A stretch of DNA of 64,000 bases from Streptomyces flavofungini (GTDB lineage: Bacteria > Actinomycetota > Actinomycetes > Streptomycetales > Streptomycetaceae), in the NCBI RefSeq assembly GCF_014650815.1, contig NZ_BMVR01000009.1, positions 1-64,000 of the forward strand. Reading direction: 5' to 3'. The translations under genes and the position numbers were made by a program. The notes under the pieces were generated by a model. The model was not told the origin of the DNA. It saw only the letters and a list, made by a program, of their open reading frames with translations, and searched no databases. The stretch's first letter is position 1; each line of letters opens with the position of its first letter. Shown here in pieces: positions 16,459 through 24,920 of the stretch.

Positions 16459-16499
16459 ACGCCGCAAGGCGTGAGCAGTACGCCGCAAGGCGTGAGCAG
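16459..16499. repeat. 20-bp direct repeat pair
   Basis: ACGCCGCAAGGCGTGAGCAG occurs at 16459-16478 and 16480-16499. Each copy contains the small dyad CGCCGCAAGGCG. The second copy ends 12 bp before the start of the small membrane protein gene at 16512, so it lies in the leader or promoter region. Confidence 0.8.
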
Positions 16500-16511
16500 A
16501 GAGGAGCCGTC

Positions 16512-16916
16512 ATGGCTCACACCGCACACGGCGCGCCCGGCGCACCCGGCACACACAGTCTTCCCAGCGTCCGCGCGCTCTCCGGCACCTGGGCGGGCCC
16601 CGTCCTCCTCGCCGTCGTCTACGGCCTCTGGGCCGCCGCGAACAACCGCGGCGGCGGGCCCATCACCAGCGGGAACGTCCTCTTCGGCGTGGTCTCCGGC
16701 GTCGCCTTCGGCGTCCTGTACGCGGCCGTGCGCCACCTCGCCCCCGCCCTGCCCCGCGAGCTGCGCGCCGCGGCCTGGGCGACCCTCGCGGGCGTGTCCT
16801 TCGGCTTCCTCTACAGCCTCACCGACGCGAGCGTGCTGCGGTCGGTGGGGATGGCGGGGGTGGTGGCCGCGAGCGTGTTCGCGGTGACGTTCTACCGCTT
16901 CTACACGCGGGAGTGA
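16512..16916 (+). CDS. Small four-helix membrane protein, unknown function
   Basis: A 134-residue protein; ATG preceded by GAGGAG. Four hydrophobic helices (about residues 28-45, 57-75, 86-103, 108-127) and a short soluble N-terminus rich in His/Ala/Gly. No charged or catalytic motif. Closed by a strong hairpin, hence probably monocistronic. Confidence 0.82.
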   Translation: MAHTAHGAPGAPGTHSLPSVRALSGTWAGPVLLAVVYGLWAAANNRGGGPITSGNVLFGVVSGVAFGVLYAAVRHLAPALPRELRAAAWATLAGVSFGFLYSLTDASVLRSVGMAGVVAASVFAVTFYRFYTRE

Positions 16917-16924
16917 CACGGGAA

Positions 16925-16959
16925 CGGACCGGCCGCCCCGGTGCGGGGCGGCCGGTCCG
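16925..16959 (+). terminator. Terminator after small membrane protein gene
   Basis: Perfect 15-bp inverted repeat (arms 16925-16939 and 16945-16959, loop GGTGC), 8 bp after the stop codon. The convergent esterase gene ends at 17046, so it may act in both directions. Confidence 0.85.
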
Positions 16960-17023
16960 TCGGTGTGCCGGTTGGTCGGTGATCCGGTCCTTCGGTGTGC
17001 CGGTCGGTCGGTGATCCGGTCCG
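16960..17023. repeat. 32-bp tandem duplication next to terminator
   Basis: TCGGTGTGCCGGTYGGTCGG plus TGATCCGGTCCK, two adjacent copies (16960-16991, 16992-17023) with two differences. Noncoding, between convergent genes. Confidence 0.8.
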
Positions 17024-17045
17024 CCGGTGCGGCGGACCGCCGGGC

Positions 17046-18350
17046 TCAGAGCGAGCCGAGGTCGACGGCCCGCGCCATCGCCGCGTACCCGGCGTCGTTC
17101 GGGTGCAGGTGGTCCCCGCTGTCGTACGACGGCCGGATCCGCTCGGGGTTCTCCGGGTCGGCGAGGGCCTTGTCGAAGTCGACGTAGCCGTCGTACTCAC
17201 CCGACGTGCGCACCCACTCGTTGAACGCGTTGCTGACCGCGGCGGCGCGCTCGCCGTAGTGGTCGGAGCCGCCGAGCGGCAGCAGGGTCGCGCCGACGGC
17301 CTTCAGGCCCTTGTCGTGGGCGGCGCGGATCAGCTTGCGGTGCCCGGCGATGAGTTCGTCGGCGCTGACGACGGGCGCGGGCTTGTAGGTGGGCTTGTCG
17401 GTCTCGCTGTAGCCGATGTCGTTGAGGCCTTCGAGGATCACGACGGTGCCGACGCCGGGCAGGTCGAGGGCGTCCCGGCCGATGCGTCCGGTGCCCTTGG
17501 CGCCGTACCAGGCCGAGTCGTTGAGGACCATGTTGCCGCCGATGCCGGAGTTGACGACGGGCCGCGGCTTGCCGGACTTGGCGAGGCGCTCGGCGAGGGC
17601 GTCGGACCAGCGGCGGTTGAGGTCGGTGGAGGAGGCGAAGCCGTCGGTGATGGAGTCGCCGAAGAGGACGACGCCGTCCCGCTTCGAGGAGTGCCTGCCT
17701 TCCTTCCGGCTGTCGGCCACGTCCACGCCGGACAGGTAGTACCAGGACTCGGTGGACTCCTTGAAGGCGGCGGCGCCGGTGTCGCGGGTGTGGTCGCCGT
17801 CGGCCCGGTAGCTGGTCGCGAAGGACTGGGCGTGGAAGGTGGCGGGCCCGGTGGTGCGGGCCAGGTGCAGGGTGACGGTGACGGACTCGAAGCGGTCCAG
17901 GCCGAGCCCGGCGGCGTCGCTGGAGAGCTGGCCGCCCGCCGGGACGGTCACGGACTTCTTGCCGCCGAAGGTCAGCGGGCGCACCGAGCCGCGCTCGACG
18001 CCCGCGCCCTTGCCGCCCTCGGTGCGGGCGATGGTGGCGCTCGCGATCTCCAGCGGGGACGCGCCGTACGCGTTGGAGAGGCGTACGCGGGCTCTGTCGC
18101 CGCCCTCGGTCACGCGGACGACCTGCCGCACGGTCTGGTCGTCGAAGCCCGCCTCGGACCAGTTGGCCTTGAACCCGGTGCTCGGCCGCTGCGGTGACGC
18201 GGCCCAGGCGGCCGACCAGGCGGCCCCCTTCCCGGCGGCGTGGCGGCCTTGGGCGGCGGTGTGGTCGGAGGCCTGGGCGACGGTGACGGCGGTACCGGCG
18301 GTGACGGCGAGGGCGACGGCGACGGCGAGGGTGCGGGCACGAGAAATCAT
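17046..18350 (-). CDS. Secreted SGNH/GDSL hydrolase (esterase)
   Basis: A 434-residue protein. The ATG at 18350 has AGGAG 7 nt upstream. Residues 1-27 are a Sec signal (MISRARTLAVAVALAVTAG). Residues about 50-210 form an N-terminal beta-rich domain seen in large actinobacterial GDSL proteins; the hydrolase domain has block I GDSITDGF, block II SGIGGNMVL, block III LEGLNDIG and the terminal Asp-His pair in SGDHLHPND. Ester hydrolysis outside the cell is expected; substrate unknown. Divergent from a LysR gene that may control it. Confidence 0.93.
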   Translation of the reverse strand: MISRARTLAVAVALAVTAGTAVTVAQASDHTAAQGRHAAGKGAAWSAAWAASPQRPSTGFKANWSEAGFDDQTVRQVVRVTEGGDRARVRLSNAYGASPLEIASATIARTEGGKGAGVERGSVRPLTFGGKKSVTVPAGGQLSSDAAGLGLDRFESVTVTLHLARTTGPATFHAQSFATSYRADGDHTRDTGAAAFKESTESWYYLSGVDVADSRKEGRHSSKRDGVVLFGDSITDGFASSTDLNRRWSDALAERLAKSGKPRPVVNSGIGGNMVLNDSAWYGAKGTGRIGRDALDLPGVGTVVILEGLNDIGYSETDKPTYKPAPVVSADELIAGHRKLIRAAHDKGLKAVGATLLPLGGSDHYGERAAAVSNAFNEWVRTSGEYDGYVDFDKALADPENPERIRPSYDSGDHLHPNDAGYAAMARAVDLGSL

Positions 18351-18539
18351 CGGAAGCTCCTGGGAGTTGGCACGGGGGAACCGGGGTTTCCCGGATCCGG
18401 GGGCCGGTGCGGCGGTTTGCCGCTCCGACTCCTCCAAGATCCGCCGATCTCGCTGGCCCATCAACGGCGATCCGTGCAACGATCGTCGCGCTGGGGCTTA
18501 TCGATGCAGGTCAGCGGCTTATGCCAGGGGGAGCGCGTC

Positions 18540-19448
18540 GTGGAACGACAGGAACTTCAGACCTTTTTGACCCTCGCCGAGGAGCTGCACTTCGGCCGCA
18601 CCGCCGAGCGGCTGCTGCTCTCGCAGGCGCGGGTCAGTCAAACCGTGAAGAGGCTGGAGCGCAAGATCGGCGCCCCGCTCTTCGAACGCACCAGCCGGGT
18701 GGTGCGGATGTCCCCGCTCGGACGGCAGTTGTACGACGAGCTCGCGCCGCTGCACCACCGGATGGAGGAGGCCGTGGCGCGCGCCAAGGACCAGGCGCGG
18801 GGCATCGACGGGGAGTTGGGGGTCGGCTTCCTCGGGTCCGGGGCGGGGTCGCTCACGCAGCCGATCCTGAAGCTGTTCCGGGAGCGGTGCCCCGGGTGCG
18901 AGGTGCGGATGCGCGAGACGCAGTTCCAGGACCCGCTGGGCGCGCTGCGCGCGGGCGACATCGACGTGCTGTTCACGTGCCTGCCGGTGGAGGAGCCCGA
19001 CCTGACGGTGGGCCCGGTCGTCATCAACGAACACCGCGTCCTCGCCATGCCCCGCAGCCACCGCTTCGCGGGCCGGACCTCCCTGTCCTTCGAGGAGCTG
19101 GCGGGCGAGACGTTCTTCCGGGTGGCGGGCGGCGCGCCCGCGTACTGGTGGGACTTCCACGTGCCGCCGCGCACGCCGAGCGGCCGGGAGATCCGGCGCG
19201 GGCAGGCGGTGGCGACGTTCCAGGAGCTGATGACGCTCATCGCCACGGGGCAGGGGGTCTCCCCGGTGATCGCTTCCGTGGAGACGTACTACGCGCGGCC
19301 GGACATCGCGTTCGTGCCCGTGCACGACCTGCCGACGGCGGATGTGGCGCTGGTGTGGCGTGCCGGGGGGACGGGGTCGCGCGCGGACGCGTTCATCCGG
19401 ACCGTACGGGACGTCCTCGCCGCGAACGGGGGACCGGCCGCGTTCTAG
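18540..19448 (+). CDS. LysR-family transcriptional regulator
   Basis: A 302-residue protein. GTG 18540 (VERQELQTFLTLAEELHFG) has AGGGGGAG upstream; a longer form from ATG 18504 is possible. The helix-turn-helix is at residues 15-58 and the effector domain follows (GELGVGFLGSGAG, VLFTCLPVEEPDL, VSPVIASVETYYARPDI). It is 190 bp from the divergent GDSL esterase gene, a typical LysR-target layout, although no clean dyad stands out between them. Confidence 0.9.
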   Translation: MERQELQTFLTLAEELHFGRTAERLLLSQARVSQTVKRLERKIGAPLFERTSRVVRMSPLGRQLYDELAPLHHRMEEAVARAKDQARGIDGELGVGFLGSGAGSLTQPILKLFRERCPGCEVRMRETQFQDPLGALRAGDIDVLFTCLPVEEPDLTVGPVVINEHRVLAMPRSHRFAGRTSLSFEELAGETFFRVAGGAPAYWWDFHVPPRTPSGREIRRGQAVATFQELMTLIATGQGVSPVIASVETYYARPDIAFVPVHDLPTADVALVWRAGGTGSRADAFIRTVRDVLAANGGPAAF

Positions 19449-19515
19449 GCCGCCGCCCCCGCCCACCCGCCCCTGCTGTTCGGACTGTTCCGCCTTTTCG
19501 GACTGTTCAGCCTGT

Positions 19516-20136
19516 TCAGAACAGGTCGGCCAGCCGCTTGCCCACGGCCCAGGCCTCCGCCGTCGAGCACACCGCCAGGTCCGTGTCGGCGAGGATCGCG
19601 TCCGTGGCCAGGGCCTCGCTGGCGTAGAAGTTGACGCGGTCGCAGAAGACGTCGCGGATGTCGGCGCCGGTGGCCGGGGCGAGGGTGACGGCGGCCGTGG
19701 CGGGGTGGACGTCGCGCACTCCCGTCGGGGTGACGGTGGCGTGGACGGGCTCGCCGGTGGCGGCGCAGCGGGAGCTGATGCGGGAGACGGCCTCGTCGAG
19801 GACGACGGGGAACATCAGGGCGTCCAGGGCGCACCAGCCGCGTACGGTGCGGCCGCGCAGTTCCATGGAGTGCGGGCGGTCGGCGTTCAGGGAGACGCCC
19901 GCGCCGATGATGTTGCCGTCGGGGTCGGTCTCCAGCTTGAAGTCCATGGCCTCGAAGCGGGGCAGGACCTCGTGCGGCGGCCAGCCGAGCATGCGCCCGG
20001 CCCGCTCGTGGGTGAGCGGGCCGAGTGCGAGCAGACCGTCGACGATCTTCGCGCCCGCGGCGAGGAGCCGGGTGCCCTGCGGGGAGGTCCACTTGGCGAC
20101 GAGCTCGTCGCTGAGGGCGGCGGCGGGCGGGTTCAC
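19516..20136 (-). CDS. merB: MerB-like organomercurial lyase
   Basis: A 206-residue protein with GTG start overlapping the upstream stop (GTGA, 20133-20136). It carries all three catalytic residues of MerB: Cys102 and Asp105 in WCALDALMFP and Cys165 in VFCDRVNFYAS, plus the structural Cys124 in SRCAATGEP. The helical N-terminal domain with WPPHEVLPRFEAMDF also fits. MerB cleaves the carbon-mercury bond. No merA, merR or merT lies in the window, so the mercury released would need a remote reductase, or the protein has a different substrate. Confidence 0.88.
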   Translation of the reverse strand: MNPPAAALSDELVAKWTSPQGTRLLAAGAKIVDGLLALGPLTHERAGRMLGWPPHEVLPRFEAMDFKLETDPDGNIIGAGVSLNADRPHSMELRGRTVRGWCALDALMFPVVLDEAVSRISSRCAATGEPVHATVTPTGVRDVHPATAAVTLAPATGADIRDVFCDRVNFYASEALATDAILADTDLAVCSTAEAWAVGKRLADLF

Positions 20137-20600
20137 AGGCCGGGGGCGGCGCCGGGCCGGTCCGAGGCGGGCCGGTCCGGGGCGGAGTCGCCCTGGCCCG
20201 TCCCGTCCGCGCACAGCGCCCAGATCACGAACATGCCGAGCGCGATCGACACCAGCGCCCACAGGGGTGTGTACGGCAGCCACAGGAACTGGGCGACGAT
20301 GCCCACCGCCGCGAGCCCCACGCCCACCCCCCGCGCCCACTCCATGCCCTTGAGGACGCCCCACCCGGTGACGGCGACGACGATGCCGAGCACCAGGTGG
20401 ATCCAGCCCCAGGTGGTGAGGTTGAACTTGTAGACGTAGTCGCCGAGGCGGGCGTACACGTCGTCCTTGGCGATGCCCGTGATGCCCGCAAGGACGCTGA
20501 GGACGCCGTTGACGAGCATCAGGACACCGGCGAACAGGGTGCTGCCGGAGGCGGCGGTGCCGGCGGCCGGGGAACCGGTGTCGCGCTGTGCAGAGTCCAT
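20133..20600 (-). CDS. DUF7144-family four-helix membrane protein
   Basis: A 155-residue protein; ATG preceded by GGAGG. Four helices: LFAGVLMLVNGVLSVLAGI, TTWGWIHLVLGIVVAVTGWG, VGVGLAAVGIVAQFLWLPYT, LWALVSIALGMFVIWAL. The DDVYARLGDYVYKFNLTTWG block is diagnostic. The gene overlaps merB, so both are made from one message. Role unknown. Confidence 0.88.
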   Translation of the reverse strand: MDSAQRDTGSPAAGTAASGSTLFAGVLMLVNGVLSVLAGITGIAKDDVYARLGDYVYKFNLTTWGWIHLVLGIVVAVTGWGVLKGMEWARGVGVGLAAVGIVAQFLWLPYTPLWALVSIALGMFVIWALCADGTGQGDSAPDRPASDRPGAAPGL

Positions 20601-20701
20601 GCCCCGAGCCTCCGGCGACCGCGGGCGGACGGCCACGTGGAGCGGGCCATTCGGGGCCCGGACACGCGCGGCGGCCACGGGCGGGGGGCCACGCGTGCGC
20701 G

Positions 20702-21457
20702 CTACTTCCCGCGCTGCGCCTCCAGGCCGTCCAGGATGCAGTCGAGCCCCAGGTCGAAGTTGCTGCGGCGCGTCTCGTCGACCGTGTCCCGGCTCAGCTG
20801 CGCGTGCAGCTTCCGCGTCCGCGGATAGGGCTCCATGGCCTGGACGGCGACGGCCGACACCTGCCGCACCCACTCCTCCTCGTTCTGCCCGCTGCGGGCG
20901 AGCGCCGTCAGCCAGGCGGCCTCGGTGGCGGCGGTGCCGAGGACGTACGACCAGATGGTCTTGAGGGCCGTCTCGCTCCGGACCAGGTCGAAGCCGCCGG
21001 ACTCGAAGAGTTCGAGCATGTCCTCGGAGAGCCGCATCATGTTGGGGCCGAGGTACGACATGCCCATCTCGCCGAGCACGGAGGCGATCCAGGGGTGGCC
21101 GAGGATCGCCGCGCGCACGTTGTTGCCGCACTCCAGGGCGGCGGCGCGCCACTCGGCGCGGGAGGCGGGCTTCGGTACCTCGATCTCGCCGTAGACCCGG
21201 TCCACGACCAGCTCGATCAGCTCGTCCTTGTTGGAGACGTGCGTGTAGAGCGAGGTGGCCCCGGCGTTCAGGCGGGTGCCGAGCTTGCGCATGCTCAGCG
21301 CCTCGATGCCGTCGGAGTCCAGGAGCGCGATGGCCTCGGCCACGATCTGGTCGCGGCTGAGCGCGGGCTGTTCGCGGCGGGAGCGCTGTGGACGGGTCCA
21401 CACGGACCCGGTCGACGGGTCGGACGACGGCTTGGTCGGCTGCGCGGCGCGTGGCAT
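20702..21457 (-). CDS. TetR-family repressor, divergent from DHA2 exporter
   Basis: A 251-residue protein. A 30-residue flexible N-terminus precedes the helix-turn-helix (ALSRDQIVAEAIALLDSDG, MRKLGTRLNAGATSLYTHVS); the C-terminal domain (GMSYLGPNMMRLSEDML, YVLGTAATEAAW) resembles TetR_C-type ligand domains. It is 156 bp from the divergent exporter gene and probably represses it from the dyad at 21541-21563. Confidence 0.92.
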   Translation of the reverse strand: MPRAAQPTKPSSDPSTGSVWTRPQRSRREQPALSRDQIVAEAIALLDSDGIEALSMRKLGTRLNAGATSLYTHVSNKDELIELVVDRVYGEIEVPKPASRAEWRAAALECGNNVRAAILGHPWIASVLGEMGMSYLGPNMMRLSEDMLELFESGGFDLVRSETALKTIWSYVLGTAATEAAWLTALARSGQNEEEWVRQVSAVAVQAMEPYPRTRKLHAQLSRDTVDETRRSNFDLGLDCILDGLEAQRGK

Positions 21458-21533
21458 GCGGCCACCCCTTTACTGCTCGGCGTGTGCGTCTCGTCCCCGC
21501 CACTTTAGCGCGTCGACGCACGGCGTTCGGGGC

Positions 21534-21563
21534 TTGCGAACACTGTGCGGTCTCCGTACAGTG
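21534..21563 (+). promoter_or_regulatory. Exporter promoter with overlapping TetR operator candidate
   Basis: TTGCGA (21534-21539), 17-nt spacer, TACAGT (21557-21562) form a good -35/-10 pair. The dyad CACTGT (21541-21546) / ACAGTG (21558-21563) overlaps spacer and -10, where a repressor would block polymerase. The start codon of the exporter is 51 bp downstream. Confidence 0.6.
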
Positions 21564-21613
21564 TGCGGAGGCGGCGAACGTCGTACGTAAACACTCGCTA
21601 GGGGAGGTCCGAG

Positions 21614-23230
21614 ATGGACGGGTCGGAAACGAAGGCGGCGGCCGCGAAGGCGGCCGTGCGGGATCCGAAGCGCTGGCTGATCCTGGTCGTGCTCTGCCTG
21701 AGCACGCTGGTCCTGGTGGTCGACAACATGGTGCTCACCGTGTCGGTGCCGCCGATCGCGGAGGACCTGGACGCGAGCGCCTCGGACCTCCAGTGGATCC
21801 TCGACTCGTACATGCTCGTCTTCGCGGGCCTCCTGCTGACCTCCGGGTCGCTCTCGGACCGGTTCGGCCGGCGCAAGGTGATGGTCATCGGCCTGCTGCT
21901 GTTCGGCGCGGCCTCCCTGCTGGCCACGGTCGCCGAATCACCCGAGCAACTCATCGCCGGACGCGTCCTGATGGGCGTCGGCGGCGCGCTGATCATGCCC
22001 AGCACCCTGTCGATCCTCATCACCGTCTTCGACGAGGACGAGCGGCCCAAGGCGATCGCCGCGTGGAGCGCCGTGGCGATGGTCGGCCTGGTCGGCGGCC
22101 CGGTCCTCGGCGGTGCGCTGATCGGTCACTTCTGGTGGGGTGCCGTCTTCCTGATCAACGTCCCGATCGCCGTGCTCGCCATCGTCGCCGCCCTGGTCCT
22201 GATGCCCGAGTCCAAGGGCCCCTGGCGCAAGGCCGACCCGGTCGGCATGGTCCTTTCGGTGGTCGGCATGGTGGCGCTCGTCTGGACGATCACCGAGTGG
22301 CCGAAGGTGGGTCTTGAGGACCCGAAGGTGTACGTCGCCGCGATCGTGGGCGTGCTCAGCCTGGTCGGCTTCGGCGTCTGGGAGACCCGCGTGGCCGAGC
22401 CGATGGTGCCCCTCTCCCTCTTCCGCAACCGGGTCTTCACCGGCGCCAGCTTCTCCATCGTGCTCCTGACCTTCGCCAACGGCGGCCTGATGCTGGTCCT
22501 CAGCCAGTACCTCCAGTTCGTCCTGGACTACTCGCCGACCGACACCGGGTGGGCCTTCGCGCCCCTCGCCATCGCCTCCCTCGTCTTCAACACCCTCGCC
22601 GCCACGCTCGGCCAGAAGCTCGGCAACCGGGTGATGGCGGCCCTCGGTCTGACGATCACCGCCGCCGGCTTCTTCACCCTCACCACCCTCCAGCCCGGCG
22701 ACGGCTTCGGCATGGTCACGGTCGCCATGGTCCTCATGGGCATGGGCGGCGGCCTCGCGATGCCCGCCGCACAGGCCGCCCTCATGGGCGCCGTCCCCGC
22801 CGAGCACGCCGGTGTCGGCTCCGCCCTCAACGACACGGTCCAGCAGGGGGGTGCGGCGCTCGGCGTCGCGGTCCTCGGCTCCATCCTCTCCAGCACGTAC
22901 GGCGGCAACATGCCCGCCGACACCCCCGGCAAGGCCGACGAGTCCATCGTCGAGGCCTTCGCGGAGGCCGCGCGCACCGGCAACACGGCCCTGATCGACA
23001 CGGCCCGCGACGCCTTCACGGAGGCGATGTCCGCGAGCTTCGTGGCAGGCGCTGTGGGTGTCCTCGTCGCCGCGGCCCTCTCCCTGCTCCTGATGAAGGA
23101 CCGCGCCCCCGCACCGGACGGCGCCCCCGAGGACGCGGTGGTGGTCCCGGAGGCTGGACGCGAGACGGTGGGTGCTGCCGCGCCCGCCGCCGACGGGGCC
23201 GCCGGCACGGTCCCGAGGCCCAGCCTCTGA
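21614..23230 (+). CDS. DHA2-type MFS drug exporter (EmrB/QacA family)
   Basis: A 538-residue protein, ATG preceded by GGGGAGG. Fourteen hydrophobic segments; motif A in GSLSDRFGRRKVMVIG, motif C-like stretch near GLVGGPVLGGALIG, and DNMVLTVSVPPI in helix 1 as in QacA-type proton antiporters. The cytoplasmic tail is Ala/Pro-rich. Likely exports hydrophobic compounds, controlled by the adjacent TetR protein. Confidence 0.94.
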   Translation: MDGSETKAAAAKAAVRDPKRWLILVVLCLSTLVLVVDNMVLTVSVPPIAEDLDASASDLQWILDSYMLVFAGLLLTSGSLSDRFGRRKVMVIGLLLFGAASLLATVAESPEQLIAGRVLMGVGGALIMPSTLSILITVFDEDERPKAIAAWSAVAMVGLVGGPVLGGALIGHFWWGAVFLINVPIAVLAIVAALVLMPESKGPWRKADPVGMVLSVVGMVALVWTITEWPKVGLEDPKVYVAAIVGVLSLVGFGVWETRVAEPMVPLSLFRNRVFTGASFSIVLLTFANGGLMLVLSQYLQFVLDYSPTDTGWAFAPLAIASLVFNTLAATLGQKLGNRVMAALGLTITAAGFFTLTTLQPGDGFGMVTVAMVLMGMGGGLAMPAAQAALMGAVPAEHAGVGSALNDTVQQGGAALGVAVLGSILSSTYGGNMPADTPGKADESIVEAFAEAARTGNTALIDTARDAFTEAMSASFVAGAVGVLVAAALSLLLMKDRAPAPDGAPEDAVVVPEAGRETVGAAAPAADGAAGTVPRPSL

Positions 23231-23278
23231 GACCCGCTGGCCCCAGGGTCCGCCCCGGCCCGAAGGCCCACCGCGACG

Positions 23279-23318
23279 ACGGCCGCCCCCGCGCTCTCCC
23301 CGCGCGTGGGGCGGCCGT
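23279..23318 (+). terminator. Terminator after DHA2 exporter
   Basis: Inverted repeat ACGGCCGCCCC (23279-23289) / GGGGCGGCCGT (23308-23318), 18-nt loop, 48 bp after the stop. Confidence 0.75.
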
Positions 23319-23656
23319 TGCCGTGTCCCTGCCGGGGGCTCCCCCATCCCGCCCCTTCTCCGATCCCGGGGCTCTGCCCCTGGACCCCGGGGGTGGGTGT
23401 CCCCTTCGGGTGGGACGGTCCGCCCCCGATCGGCGCTGCGCGCCTCGTCCTCAAACTCCCCCAAGCTCTTAAGGAGCAGGGGGACCCCCACGACGGGCTG
23501 GAACCTTGCCGGGGCGGGCCGGAGAAGTTCCGAGGCGTGGGTCGGGGAGGTGCTTCGGGCGTGGGTCGGAGAGACGCTGCGGGCGTGGGTTCGGGAAGGG
23601 GCGGGGCGGAGAAGTTCCGCGGTGTGGGTCGGAGAGGCCCTAGGTGCCCCGCGGGG
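23319..23656. repeat. Gene-free stretch: intergenic hairpin element copy B plus diverged direct repeats
   Basis: 23347-23388 repeats the 11932-11975 element (TCCCGCCCCTTC ... CTGGACCCC), continuing to CCTCAAACTCCCC and ACGACGGGCTGGAA near 23452-23503. Further right, GGAGAAGTTCCG-type units occur at 23521 and 23608, with GCGTGGGTCGG motifs repeated between them. No coding potential that I would trust. Confidence 0.65.
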
Positions 23657-24436
23657 TCACCACGTGTTGCGTGCGCTGACTCCGCCGTCCACCACCAGGT
23701 CCGTCCCCGTGATCCAACCCGCCGCGTCCGACGCGAGAAACACGCACGCGGCCCCCACGTCCTCGGGCCGCCCCAACCGGCCGAGCGGCGCGGCCCGCCC
23801 CCACCGCTCGACCCCCTCGGGCCAGTCCGAGGCCAGTGAGGGATGCCCGATCAACCCGGGGGACACGGAGTTGACCCGCACGCCACGCCCCCCGTACTCC
23901 ACCGCGGCGGCCCGGGCGAACATGATCAGCGCTGCCTTGGCCGCGCTGTAGTGCGCATGCCCGACGGCGGGCTGATGCCCTTCGATGGACGCGATGTGCG
24001 TGACGCTGCCACCCCCGTCCTGCCCGGCCATGATCCCCGCGGCGGCCTGCGTACAGCAGAACGCACTGGTGACATTCGCGTCGTACAGCCGACGCCAGTC
24101 GTCAGCCGTCATCCCGTCCAGCGCCTGCACGGGCTGCACCCCGGCGTTGTTGACGAGGGAATCAAGCCGCCCCCGCCAACCGGCGGCCTCCGCCACCAGC
24201 CGTCGGCACTCCCGCTCCTCCGCCAGATCGGCGGCGACGACGAGGGCCTCCCCACCCGCCCTGCCAATCTCCTCGGCCACCTCCCGAGCCCGCTCGACCC
24301 CTCGGTTGCAGTGGACGACGACGGCCGCCCCGGCCCGCGCGAAGCTGCGCGCGATCCCGCCCCCGAGCAGCCCGCTCGCCCCGGTCACCAGCACCACCCG
24401 CCCCGCCAGCGACGGCAACCCACCCTCAGACGACAC
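23657..24436 (-). CDS. Short-chain dehydrogenase/reductase (SDR)
   Basis: A 259-residue classical SDR. GTG start with GGAGG 7 nt upstream. It has the cofactor motif TGASGLLGGG (residues 18-27), NNAGV, the catalytic Ser in THIASIEG, YSAAK (Tyr and Lys), and the PGxI segment. HCNRG after the second beta strand suggests NADP(H) preference. Its start overlaps the end of the upstream cupin gene, so the two are co-translated; substrate unknown. Confidence 0.93.
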   Translation of the reverse strand: MSSEGGLPSLAGRVVLVTGASGLLGGGIARSFARAGAAVVVHCNRGVERAREVAEEIGRAGGEALVVAADLAEERECRRLVAEAAGWRGRLDSLVNNAGVQPVQALDGMTADDWRRLYDANVTSAFCCTQAAAGIMAGQDGGGSVTHIASIEGHQPAVGHAHYSAAKAALIMFARAAAVEYGGRGVRVNSVSPGLIGHPSLASDWPEGVERWGRAAPLGRLGRPEDVGAACVFLASDAAGWITGTDLVVDGGVSARNTW

Positions 24437-24920
24437 GGCACAACCTCCGGATCAGCTCGGCCTGTTGCGGATAGCGCGCCGCCAACGCGTCCGGATCCCC
24501 ACCCTCGAAATCCGACTCCAGGAACCCGGGAGCCATGGTCGTCCCGAACAACGACCACTCACCCCCGTCCCGCACCCGCGCCCCCATCCACGTCCCCGCG
24601 CGCACGACGAGCTGGAACTCCTCCCCGTCCCCGTCGCCCAGTATCCGCAGCTCGTCGGCGCCGTCGGGGTGGAGGAGGAGCAGGTCGAGCGGGTCGCCCT
24701 GGTAGAAGTGCCAGACCTCGTCGGTGGGGAGGCGGTGCAGCGCCGAGAAGTCGCCCGCGGCGGACGTCAGGAGCATGATGATCGCCGTACCGGCGGGGTG
24801 GCCGGTCGCGGCGTCCGGTGGCCCGGCCCACATCTGGCGGAAACGCCCGCCCTCGAAGGGCAGCGGTTCGAGCCCGTACCGGGCGATCAGTTCCTCCGGC
24901 GTCACAGGGGATCTCGCCAT
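24426..24920 (-). CDS. Cupin-domain protein (DUF985 type)
   Basis: A 164-residue protein starting MARSPVTPEELIARYGLEPL (ATG 24920; longer in-frame starts would extend into the fragment upstream). Core motifs: FEGGRFRQMW, LLTSAAGDFSALHRL, DEVWHFYQGDPLDLLLL, GTTMAPGF. The family is a single-domain cupin, some related to epimerases, with a possible metal or ligand pocket. Overlaps the SDR gene by 11 bp. Confidence 0.88.
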   Translation of the reverse strand: MARSPVTPEELIARYGLEPLPFEGGRFRQMWAGPPDAATGHPAGTAIIMLLTSAAGDFSALHRLPTDEVWHFYQGDPLDLLLLHPDGADELRILGDGDGEEFQLVVRAGTWMGARVRDGGEWSLFGTTMAPGFLESDFEGGDPDALAARYPQQAELIRRLCRVV

